Shown here piece by piece: positions 11,321 to 20,121 of a stretch of DNA of 64,000 nt. The DNA is from Avena insularis (taxonomy: Eukaryota > Streptophyta > Magnoliopsida > Poales > Poaceae), in contig CM042694.1 of NCBI GenBank assembly GCA_023614405.1, positions 92,549,285-92,613,284 of the forward strand, in the 5' to 3' direction. Both the position numbers and the translations under genes were made by a program. Position 1 is the first letter of the stretch; each line of letters opens with the position of its first letter. A model generated the notes under the pieces. It searched no databases. It had not been told where the DNA came from and saw only the letters and a program-made list of their open reading frames with translations.

Positions 11321-12253
11321 GATCGACGGTGAGACCGAAAGGCATGGGCGCGGCTCGTCGGTGACGGCGAAACAGGGGGGCTACCGGCATGGAGAGGTAG
11401 GTGGACGGTGAGTCACGGTGTGGTCTGGTCTAGCTCCTAGACATGGCGAGAGAGAGGGGCGGTCGGCTACGAGCTATCCATGCTCGAGCCCATGAGCATG
11501 GTGCTCAGTGGCGTAACCACTGCAAATGGCTAAGGGCTAGCCTCTTGATGGCCTAGTTAGTACTGGGGGAGACAATGGGAGGGGTTTTAGGCCTTAGTGG
11601 CATTTGATCACTGCTTTTAAAACAGTAATAGTTAGGCAGTTTGTTTAGTGCTCACTAAGTGTTCGACACAATGGCCGCAAGAAATTTTAATTTGAATTTT
11701 TGAAATATTTTTGGTGGGTGCTTTGATATGATGCTTGGTAGGCTATGGTGGGTAGGATTTGTTAAATGGAATTCATTTGAGTGATTTTTGCAAAAGTGTG
11801 ATCTATACATATGAACTACATTCAAATTTCAAATGTCATTTAAATTTAGTGTTTGAAAGTTTTTGGGATGAAACAAAGTGGGCCTTGGTACATCACTACT
11901 TGTACTAGCAAGGGGTGCAAAGAACCACAATTGTTTCTCTTAAGATTTGAGTTCTAGGAATAGCCAAAGTAGGCTATGTGATTAAAATGGCAAAAGTGAC
12001 CATTGGCTTAATTAATTCTTTTTGATTTCTTTTTCTTTGGGATTTGTTTTGGAATGATCTAGATGATGTTTAATTCACCTTAGAATCATTTTACAATCAA
12101 TAGATCACTCAAACATGGCATTTCAAACAACTCCTATTTTAAATGCATACACATATGAATGCTTAAAGATTTTTAAATAGAAAAAGGTTTTGTTAACCCT
12201 AAATTGGGCGGATTGGATCTTGATCACTTGGATTAGAGTTTTGGGATGTTACA

Positions 12254-12270
12254 AACCTTCCCCCCTTAAA
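12254..12270 (-). other. polypurine tract of the Tekay element
   Basis: TTTAAGGGGGGAAGGTT on the minus strand, directly before the 3' LTR start TGTAACATCCC. It is preceded by the CTCGGGACAAGATTTTG context common in this clade. Confidence 0.88.
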
Positions 12271-12302
12271 CAAAATCTTGTCCCGAGATTTAAGAAAGAA
12301 AA

Positions 12303-12491
12303 CTAGGAACTAAAGAGATCTGGGAACTCAGTCCTAATGTAATCTTCTCGCTCCCAAGTGGCTTCTTCGGTATGGTTGCTCCATTGAATCTTGAGAAACT
12401 TGATACTCCTGGTCCTGGTGGTTCTGTAGGCTTCCTCCAAGATACGGATGGGCACTTCACGATACGTCAGATCCTTGTTGATATCAACATA
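12303..12491 (-). pseudogene. chromodomain of Tekay integrase, beyond a stop codon
   Basis: About 62 codons in the same frame as the integrase ORF, but separated from it by TGA at 12492-12494. The translation contains YREVPIRILEEAYRTT, then IKFLKIQWSNH, then ATWEREDYIRTEFP, the characteristic chromodomain fold sequence including the WxxH and ATWE motifs, and ends at TAG (12303-12305). In chromoviruses this domain at the integrase C-terminus steers integration to particular chromatin. Apart from the upstream stop it looks intact. It is too short for an ORF scan but clearly coding in origin. Confidence 0.85.
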
Positions 12492-13394
12492 TCAGTGATC
12501 GATGTTCTTGAAAACTTCGGTCTTCTCCTGCACTTCTAAGCATTTGCGAAGTAATGAGATATGGAACACATTGTGGATGGCAGCCATCTCTTCAGGCAGT
12601 TCTAGTTGATAAGATATTTCTCCTCGGCGATTCAGAATCTTGAAAGGCCCGATATATCTGGGGGCTAACTTTCCTTTCAGACTAAAACGTTGGGTTCCCT
12701 TCAATGGCGAAACCTTGAGATACACAAAATCTCTGACATTGAAAGTTAGGTCTCTCCTTCTCTTGTCAACATAACTCTTCTGTCTAGATTGTGCGGTCTT
12801 GAGGTGCTCACGGACTTTGTGAACCTTCTCTTCAGCTTCTCGGAGAATGTCGGGTCCAAAAATCTGACTCTCTCCTACTTGTGACCAATTCAAAGGGGTA
12901 CGACACTTTCTTCCATATAGGAACTCAAATGGTGCCATTTGTAAACTGGCTTGGTAACTATTGTTATATGAGAATTCTGCGAAAGCCAGGCAGTCTTCCC
13001 ATTTTGATCCGTACTCCAACACACAAGCTCTCAACATATCCTCTAGGATTTGGTTGACTCTTTCAGTCTGTCCATCAGTTTGCGGGTGATAAGCCGTGCT
13101 GAAATTCAACTTGGTTCCTAATCCTTCATGGACTTTCTGCCAAAATATCGAGGTGAATTGGGTTCCTCGATCTGATACTATGGTCTTGGGGGTTCCATGC
13201 AGACTAACAATTCTAGCAATATACAGCTCTACTAGCTTCAAACTCTGGTAAGTTGTCTTGACAGGTATAAAATGAGCTACCTTGGACAGTCTATCAACGA
13301 TAACCCAGATTGAGTCATTTCCCCTACTAGAAGTAGGCAATCCGGTGATAAAGTCCATTCTGACGGAATCCCATTTCCATTCCAGAATCTGCAA
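12492..13394 (-). CDS. pol: Tekay integrase catalytic core and GPY/F region
   Basis: 300 open codons. Integrase joins the retroelement cDNA to the host chromosome. The catalytic D,D,E triad is visible: VRMDFITGLP (first Asp), IVSDRGTQF (second Asp) and TDGQTERVNQ (Glu). The C-terminal part has the GPY/F module (RYIGPFKIL) and the conserved VFHISLLRKC segment that precedes a chromodomain. The true protein does not start here: the frame continues upstream through a stop at 13398-13400 into the zinc-binding region and RT, and downstream through the stop at 12492 into the chromodomain. Its domain is intact, but it is not expressed as part of a complete polyprotein. Confidence 0.88.
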   Translation of the reverse strand: MQILEWKWDSVRMDFITGLPTSSRGNDSIWVIVDRLSKVAHFIPVKTTYQSLKLVELYIARIVSLHGTPKTIVSDRGTQFTSIFWQKVHEGLGTKLNFSTAYHPQTDGQTERVNQILEDMLRACVLEYGSKWEDCLAFAEFSYNNSYQASLQMAPFEFLYGRKCRTPLNWSQVGESQIFGPDILREAEEKVHKVREHLKTAQSRQKSYVDKRRRDLTFNVRDFVYLKVSPLKGTQRFSLKGKLAPRYIGPFKILNRRGEISYQLELPEEMAAIHNVFHISLLRKCLEVQEKTEVFKNIDH

Positions 13395-13799
13395 AGGTTA
13401 CAACAATCCTGCAGGCCTCTGATGTTTCGCTTTGACTCTTTGACAGATATCACACTTGGCGATGTAGCTTCTGATTTCTCTCTTCATCTTGTGCCACCAA
13501 AATTGCTCTTTCAAATCTTGATACATCTTCGTTCCTCCGGGGTGGATAGAATAAAGAGTATCATGAGCTTCCTACATGATAACTTGCTTCAGCTCCAAAT
13601 CTGCACGAATCTGACGGCCTTTGTACCACAGAACTCCTTCTTCGTCTTCGGTGACTCCAGGTACCTTTCCTGTACCAATACGACCTTTGATTCCGTCGAT
13701 ACTTTCATTTCCCTTCTAGGCTTCCTTAATTTGGCTAATCAAAGTGGTTTGAAGTTCAATGGTAGCTAAAAATCCTTTGCTAACCAGCTCAGTCCTGAA
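13395..13799 (-). pseudogene. pol: Tekay RNase H-integrase junction with integrase HHCC zinc-binding region
   Basis: 135 codons in the same frame as RT and integrase, carrying three in-frame stops (13716-13718, 13572-13574, 13398-13400). The HHCC elements are readable: HDTLYSIHPG supplies the histidine part and CDICQRVKAKHQ the CxxC pair. The last stop looks like a CAA to TAA change. There are no frameshifts, so the damage is by substitution only. Confidence 0.75.
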
Positions 13800-15332
13800 C
13801 TACTCCAACTTCTCATACAAACTTGGCTGCTTCTCCTTGATCATAGTGTTTAGCCTACACGGCAATCTGCTAAGAGCATCCGCTACCACGTTGGCTTTGC
13901 CGGGGTGATAGTGAATGTCAAGGTCATAATCCTTGATTAACTCTATCCATCTCCTTTGCCTCATATTCAGCTCCTTCTGAGTGAAAATATACTTCAAGCT
14001 TTTGTGATCCGAGTAAATCTCACAGCGATTACACATCAGATAATGACGCCATGTCTTCAATGCCAAAACTACGGCTGCTAACTCAAGATCATGGGTCGGA
14101 TAGTTTTGCCCATGCTGCTTCAGTTGTCGAGACAGATAGGCGATGACTTTGCCTTCTTGCATCAATGCACATCCGAGACCAATCTTGGATGCATCACAAT
14201 ACACATCAAACGGCTTCTTGATATCTGGCATGATCAATACTGGGGCTGAAATCAATCTCTTCTTCAGCTCCTGGAAACTGGCTTCACATTTGTCGGTCCA
14301 TTCAAACTTCTTGTCCTTCTTCAACAATTGGGTCATGGGTCGGGCGATGCTTGAAAATCCTTCGACGAACTTGCGGTAATATCCCGCTAATCCGAGGAAT
14401 GCACGGACTTGGGTTTGAGTGGTTGGGGCTTCCCATTCTTCGACATCTTTGATCTTAGCGGGATCAACAGTGACTCCTCCGGCAGACACAATATGTCCTA
14501 GGAATCCTACTTCTTTCAGCCAGAACTCACACTTGCTAAACTTGGCATACAACTGATGCTCTCTAAGGGTTTCAAGGATGATTCTCAGATGTTGCTCATG
14601 CTCTGCTTCTGACTTGGAGTAGATAAGTATATTGTTGATAAACACAAGAACAAACTTATCCAGAAAATTCATAAAGATCTTATTCATGAGATTCATGAAA
14701 TAAGCAGGGGCATTGGTTAATCCAAAAGACATAACCGTATACTCGTACAAACCATAGCGAGTAGTAAAGGCGGTCTTCGGAATATCTGTTGCACGAACCT
14801 TAAGTTGGTGATAACTAGTCCTAAGATCAATCTTTGAGAATACATTCGCTCCAGTCAACTGATCAAATAGATCCTCTATCTTTGGCAATGGGTACTTGTT
14901 TTTGATGGTGACATCATTCATCTTCCTATAATTGGTGCACAGACGGTTGCCTCCATCTTTCTTGTCGACGAATAACACTAGAAATCTCCATGGCGATGGG
15001 CTTGGTTGAATCAAGCCTGTATCCAACATAGCATCCAGCTGCTTCTTCAATTCCACTAACTCTGAGGGGTTCATACTATAGGGTCTCTGGGCTATGGGTC
15101 CAGTTTCGGGGATTAGTTCAATGATGAACTCAATATCCCTATCCGGGGGCATACCGGGCAATTCATCTGGCAATACGTCGGGGTATTCATAGACTACTCT
15201 GACTTGGTCAATGGTGGGTAGGGCTAGACTTTTGTTACACTTGAATTGACGGGGCAAGGTTTCAGATATGTGCTCTACTGAGACTCCAGAGCTACTGGTC
15301 ATGGTGATGGCTTTCTTAGCATAGTCTATCAA
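13800..15332 (-). CDS. pol: Tekay reverse transcriptase and RNase H (active site mutated)
   Basis: 510 open codons between in-frame stops at 15345-15347 and 13800-13802. The RT palm is recognisable ([32 protein letters not shown] with its first catalytic Asp, [21 protein letters not shown]). RNase H follows ([55 protein letters not shown]) with its acidic residues present. The strongly conserved FxDD box reads VFINNILIY: both aspartates are Asn, which should abolish polymerisation. CTNYR, where the family usually has an Asp, is another Asp to Asn change. Such G-to-A changes on the coding strand fit deamination of methylated cytosine. Confidence 0.9.
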   Translation of the reverse strand: MIDYAKKAITMTSSSGVSVEHISETLPRQFKCNKSLALPTIDQVRVVYEYPDVLPDELPGMPPDRDIEFIIELIPETGPIAQRPYSMNPSELVELKKQLDAMLDTGLIQPSPSPWRFLVLFVDKKDGGNRLCTNYRKMNDVTIKNKYPLPKIEDLFDQLTGANVFSKIDLRTSYHQLKVRATDIPKTAFTTRYGLYEYTVMSFGLTNAPAYFMNLMNKIFMNFLDKFVLVFINNILIYSKSEAEHEQHLRIILETLREHQLYAKFSKCEFWLKEVGFLGHIVSAGGVTVDPAKIKDVEEWEAPTTQTQVRAFLGLAGYYRKFVEGFSSIARPMTQLLKKDKKFEWTDKCEASFQELKKRLISAPVLIMPDIKKPFDVYCDASKIGLGCALMQEGKVIAYLSRQLKQHGQNYPTHDLELAAVVLALKTWRHYLMCNRCEIYSDHKSLKYIFTQKELNMRQRRWIELIKDYDLDIHYHPGKANVVADALSRLPCRLNTMIKEKQPSLYEKLE

Positions 15333-15344
15333 TCCTTTATGCTT

Positions 15345-16226
15345 TTACATCCAATCCATTCCTAGTACTACTTCCAAACCTTTGGTTCCAAGTACTATTA
15401 GATTAGCATAAAAATATATCCCATGTATTCTGATAGGCACAACTTTGCAAATTTTTCTAGCTTTTGTAGTTGAACCAGGAATTTGAACTATCATGACATG
15501 CTTCAAGTTGGTTGGGTGAATCTTACTAGTGCATGCAAATTCTTCGGTGACAAATGAGTGCGAGGCTCCCGAATCAAACAACACTCTTGCTAAAACTGAG
15601 TTCACAGAAAACATACCCAGCACTACATCTGGCGCTTCTTGGGCTTCTTCGGCGTTCATGTGGAAGAGACGGCCGTTGCGGTTGTGAGGGTTCCCTGGGG
15701 CAAATCTTCTTCCTGGTTGAACACGACGCTGTTGTTGAGCTGGGGCATTCACATTTGCAGTGGCGGCAATCTTCTTGGGGCACTCATTGGAATAGTGACC
15801 TTTCACTCCACACTCGAAACAAGTGATCTGAGACTTGTCTTTAGCTGCGACCGGCACAGCATTGCTTCCAGTTCTAGGTGTAATGTTGTTGTTGTTGTTG
15901 CTCTTGGGAGGGGCACGGTTGAAATTGCTGGTGTTGCCGGGGTGATTGTTGTTTCCTCCGGACTTCACATTTCCTCCGCTGCGGTTGGGGTAGCTTGGGC
16001 GGGACATTGGGGGTCGGTTATTCCTCGATGTATATCCTGCTGAGGGGTTGGGATGGTACTTCTGGTGACTGTTGGATCCAGCTTGGTGCATCATACGACG
16101 TTTGCGGTTGTCGTTTGCCTGGTTGATATTCCCTTCCATCTGAATGGCAGAGTCGACTAGTTCTTCGAGATCCTCGAACCGGATGTTGACGAGGACAGTC
16201 TGCATCTCATCATGCAGTCCGTTCAA
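15345..16226 (-). CDS. gag: Tekay Gag C-terminal part, zinc knuckle and aspartic protease
   Basis: 293 open codons, in the same frame as the RT ORF downstream and separated from it by TAA at 15345-15347. Residues about 1-40 complete the Gag capsid region (MNGLHDEMQTVL, FEDLEELVDSAIQMEG). A basic Asn/Pro-rich linker follows. The CCHC knuckle CFECGVKGHYSNEC (CX2CX4HX4C) binds nucleic acid. The protease active site is VLFDSGASHSFV, and its later part reads LEVVLGMDWM just before the stop. The true Gag start lies upstream at 16812, with frameshifts between the two pieces. Confidence 0.88.
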   Translation of the reverse strand: MNGLHDEMQTVLVNIRFEDLEELVDSAIQMEGNINQANDNRKRRMMHQAGSNSHQKYHPNPSAGYTSRNNRPPMSRPSYPNRSGGNVKSGGNNNHPGNTSNFNRAPPKSNNNNNITPRTGSNAVPVAAKDKSQITCFECGVKGHYSNECPKKIAATANVNAPAQQQRRVQPGRRFAPGNPHNRNGRLFHMNAEEAQEAPDVVLGMFSVNSVLARVLFDSGASHSFVTEEFACTSKIHPTNLKHVMIVQIPGSTTKARKICKVVPIRIHGIYFYANLIVLGTKGLEVVLGMDWM

Positions 16227-16368
16227 GAATCTCTCCTTCTTCTTGGCCTCTGGTTGATCTCATCAGGTGCATACCTGGCAAGGGACAGGAATCTATCACG
16301 GTACTCCACTACAGTCATCTGCCTTGCTTCAACTCTCAGAATTCATCCCTCATTCGGGTGACTAGACC

Positions 16369-16812
16369 CTATGACACGTGGGTGCGGCTGAACTTGATTT
16401 TGAAGGCTTCCCATGTCATCGCTTGACCATGGTTCATTGTGCGGATACTGTTCCACCATGCTTTTGCATCTCCTGCCAGATAGTGGGTGGCAAAAAGAAC
16501 CTTCTCGTTGGCATCCACTCCAGCTACTTCTAAGTTGTTCTCCATTGTCTCGCAACTACTTGACATCGATGGGTTCTCTGAAGTACTAAAGATTGGGGGA
16601 TTTGTATTCTGGAAGTTCTTGAGTTTGGATCCATGATGATCCTGATTTCCATGGTTCTGGTTGTTGAGAGCCATCTGGGCGATCTGTTGCAGTGTTGCTA
16701 GATTAGCTTGGCGCTCTGCCCTGCTTGCTTCCCAGTCTGCAATGAGATTATGCAGGATCTGCAGCATTGGGTCTTGCGATGAGCTGCTCCCTCCTTGGTT
16801 TCCATGAGTCAT
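16369..16812 (-). pseudogene. gag: Tekay Gag N-terminal part
   Basis: 147 codons starting MTHGNQGG. The start fits the first Met after a non-coding leader and the usual Gln/Asn-rich beginning. The retrotransposon Gag core is visible (KVLFATHYLAGDAKAWWNS, TWEAFKIKF). Its frame differs from that of 15345-16226. Between 16227 and 16380 the sequence still reads as Gag in pieces (VEYRDRFLSLARYAPDE), so at least two indels and a stop break the gene. Gag would form the virus-like particle in the cytoplasm. Confidence 0.8.
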
Positions 16813-17064
16813 CTGAAGATTGAGGTAGATAAAGGGGTAAGAGGGAAAGTTCTAAGGTTCATGGTTTTGATTTCAAAGCTAAAACTTTGAGTTGGACTCA
16901 GGTTTTTGCCACTAACTTCTTTTCGTTCTTTCAAACAAAGCACACGATACAAACACACACACACCACAACATCAAAGGGAAAATAGATGGTTTTAAGAAC
17001 CATTCTGTAAGCTACGATACAATGGGACCGATACTCCTCATGCTACGACAATGATCTAGTGCAT

Positions 17065-17821
17065 CTACTCATCGTCAATGAAGTCGGAGTCGTCATCGTC
17101 GGTGTAGAAGTCCACGTCATCTTCCTCCAGAAAGTCATCATCATTGCTGAGGTAGGAGTCAATATCCCCTTGGATATCTTCACCCTCCTCTTCTTCTTCC
17201 TTTACGGCAAGCTGAGCTTCTTGCTCCTTGATGGTCTTCTCGAGGTCGGCCACCTTCTTGCGAAGACGGTCGATGGTACGATCCTTCTTGGCGCGCTGAC
17301 GGCGAAGGGACTAACGATCCTGGACTAGCAGTGAGAAACTCTGGGCCTTCTGTGCTGCAATGGCGAGGTTGTGGTTGGCTAGCTCTCTTGCATTTTCCAA
17401 CTCCTTCTGGCGGTCGTGCAGTAAGAAGTCGAGGTTCTCCACTTGACGCTTCAGTATTGGGTGACTTGGCATCTCAAGCGGCATTCCGATGGAATCACGC
17501 CTTGCATGGTGAACAAAGTGGGTTCCTTGGATGAGGTTGACACTAAGGGCACATAGACGTGCGAGAGTTGGCTAATCCATCTAGCCAGTTGTTCTCCCTC
17601 ACCGAGATCTGAATCCTCCCAAATATTGGTGCTTCTATCTTGCCTCGAAGATCAGCAGTCACTAGCCATTGTAAATCTCCTCCTGGTGGACCCAGGAGTT
17701 GAGCTCCAAGGAATTCCGGATGAGGACACTCCAAGAACTCAGACAGTGCATCTAAGTCCCTCTCAAAGATCAGTTGGCCCCCGTTGCCCAACTGGTAGAA
17801 CTTGTTGTATTGAGCTTCCAT
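17065..17821 (-). pseudogene. extra ORF upstream of gag in the Tekay element (coiled coil plus acidic tail)
   Basis: About 250 codons between the primer site and gag, in two or three pieces: 17821-17543 (MEAQYNKFYQLGNGG), a frame change near 17565, then a continuous segment with one stop near 17310, down to 17065. The central part (LKRQVENLDFLLHDRQKEL, then RLRKKVADLEKTIKEQEAQL) predicts a long coiled coil. The last about 40 residues are extremely acidic (EEEEEGEDIQGD, TDDDDSDFIDDE). An orf0 before gag is known, from memory, in some rice gypsy elements of the RIRE3/RIRE8 type. Function unknown; it is not Gag or Env by motif. Confidence 0.6.
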
Positions 17822-18035
17822 CTATAAGAATTTAGGATGAGAAAGTTAGTGAAGTGATCAAGTGTGTCAAAGTTTTATGTAGTAATTTAAGAATTTGGAG
17901 GAACATGAATTTTTTTGAGAGAAAGAATTCCCAAGGGTAAGAGAGGAAATAGTTTTCATAAATACTCACTTTGGTTTTTGAAGCTAAGTTATTGTTCGGA
18001 CGTCCATTCTAACTAGGGTCTCCTATGGTCAGGAT

Positions 18036-18048
18036 GGCTCTGATACCA
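18036..18048 (-). other. primer binding site of the Tekay element
   Basis: TGGTATCAGAGCC on the minus strand, a few bases inside the 5' LTR terminus at 18052. Complementary to the 3' end of initiator Met-tRNA. Confidence 0.92.
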
Positions 18049-18427
18049 ACTTGTCAACACCCGGATTTTTAATCCTAGATGCCTGTTATGCCATACCTCG
18101 CAATCCCAGGATTACCATTTTTGCAAGACATAACAGATTGGATATCACAGTACATCATCCATTACAAACCATAAATAAGGTCTTACACAAATAAGGATCT
18201 CATGATCCAGTCTTAGTACAATCAAGTAGCGGAATAAATAGCGTAGTGGTGGGGTCCATCTTTAGAGTCACAGGCAATGCTGACGATGGGAGATAGTCCT
18301 ACTTATTGTAGCCTTCCTGCTATCCTTCATCTTAGTAATCTCCTTCATAGTCTAGCCATAGGAATAGCCAGGGACAAAAGCCATGAGTACTCTTTAAGTA
18401 CTCGTAAACTACCACTAACAAGTAGTA

Positions 18428-18432
18428 TAGTT
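18428..18432. repeat. target site duplication TAGTT (left)
   Basis: Precedes TGTTGGG at 18433 and is repeated at 26692-26696; the Tekay LTR resumes after it. Confidence 0.93.
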
Positions 18433-20121
18433 TGTTGGGTTCGCAGCATAGAAAACAAAAAAATTCCTACGATGGGAACTATATGCCAAGATCTATCTAC
18501 TAGATACAAGCAACGGGTGGATATACATCCATAGAGAACTTACCCTTGAAGACAACAAAGCTTTGTTAACGAGATGGAACTCGTGGATGATGTAGTCGTA
18601 CACTTGCCGATCTCAAGATCGTGATGAAGTCCAGCAGGTCCGGCTCCAGCACGTCCATCAGATCCAGCTCCAGCAAGTCCAGCACCACCAAGTCCAGCAC
18701 CGCAAAGCAGCGGTGCATCCATGATCGCACACACGTCCGATACCCCGACAACCTCCGTCCCTCGCTCCAGCAAAGCAGCGGAAGCAGCAACTCCTTTCTA
18801 GATAAAGCCACCGGGAACATGTATCTCGCTAATCCGAGACCATGGGGAATAACTAGAGGGGGAGAGAGATCCTTCACGAGGAGGTGTGTTTTGTGAGGAG
18901 GAGAGGGGGCCTTTTATAGGGGAGAGGGGGCACCCAAGGGCCATGGTGGTGCCCCCACCTCTTCCACATTCATGTGGGTGGATCTCCCACTCCCATAAAA
19001 AGCCTTCACTCAAAATTCCACTCACACATGCATTAAATTTCCACCAAATTTAATGCAACTCTCATTAAATAAAACTATTTTATTTATTTTATTCAGAATT
19101 TTGTCAATTAAATTAATTAACAAACATTCACATAAAACCCCCTACAACATTTCAATATCACATGCAGAACCAGTTTCAGCAATTTCACCCGAAACAATTT
19201 CGGTTTCCATCGAAATGATTCCAGCGCTTTCTTAAATCTTTATCTAAAACATATTTGCTCCAAATGGTGTCGGTATCCCTTAAGTGTGTCACCCTACGGT
19301 CCGCGAATAATGCAAACATGATCGAGACCCCTCTCCGATCAATAATCATCAGCGGGACCTGGAGATCCATACTGACTCCCACATATTCAACGATGACTCT
19401 TGTGATCATGTGAACCTTTAACGTCATAACTAAATCCCTTTGTCTCGCGATATATTACATGTCCGAGATTCGATCATTGGCATCCAAATACCTAGTTTGA
19501 TCTCGTTACCGACATGCACTCTTTTCTCGTTCCCGTGATATAACATTCTAGTGATCACATCACTTGCTTGCAAGCTATTTCAATGTGATATCATCGAGAG
19601 GGCCCGGAGTATATCCATCCGTCATCGGGATGGAAAAATCCCACTCTTGATCCATGAGCCTCAACATAACACCTTGGTAGCACTGAACCCACCTTTATAG
19701 TCACCCTGTTACGGTGTGACGTTTGATGTTATCAAGATACTATTCCGATGTTAGCAATTAACATGATCTCATGGTCTAAGGACTAAGATTACTTCGTATG
19801 ATGTTATAGCAATATAAACATAATGACTCTAATCGTAATGCTATACTTCGGATGAATGTTCATCACATCATTCCACCAATGTTGTGACCTCGTTATTAAC
19901 AACATCCAATGTCCATGATCAGGAAACCTTGATCATCTTGTTAATCAACGAGCTAGTTTATATGAGAGGCATTACTAGGAACTTTGTATTTTGTTTATTA
20001 AACACACATGTATTAACGTTTCCAATTAATACAATTATAGCATGCAAAAATAAACATTTATCATAAACAAGGAATAAGATAATAACTACTTTATTATTGC
20101 CTCTCAGGCATATTCCCTTCA
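18433..20121 (-). repeat. C1 3' LTR (left copy)
   Basis: 1689 bp, TGTTGGGTTCGCAGC to CATATTCCCTTCA on the plus strand. Retains the TATA-containing stretch CCTATAAAAGG (minus strand, 18910-18920) that the right copy has lost. Confidence 0.93.
18910..18920 (-). promoter_or_regulatory. TATA-like box, C1 3' LTR
   Basis: CCTATAAAAGG on the minus strand in the GC-rich part of the LTR, the usual place for the LTR promoter. The equivalent bases are deleted in the 5' LTR of this copy near 25485, but kept in both LTRs of C2. Confidence 0.6.

Larger units (their letters stand above)
1038..12253 (-). repeat. Tekay 3' LTR (left copy), interrupted
   Basis: It begins TGTCAACACCCGG and ends GGGATGTTACA on the plus strand, matching 18052-30201. 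Without the nested element it is about 3.4 kb, roughly 0.5 kb shorter than the right copy because of two internal deletions near 11140 and 11410. A TATA-like box CTATATAAGG on the minus strand lies at 11311-11320. The GC-rich part (about 11050-11520) is the promoter-proximal region. Confidence 0.92.

Noticed and set aside
15554..16043. Plus-strand ORFs of 90 and 134 codons
   Set aside because: Shadows antisense to the Tekay Gag/protease ORF, which has clear domains.
18540..18896. Overlapping ORFs rich in Gly/Ala or Ser/Lys, also seen at 25117-25595
   Set aside because: Repetitive GC-rich part of the C1 LTRs; open in several frames and not conserved in C2.
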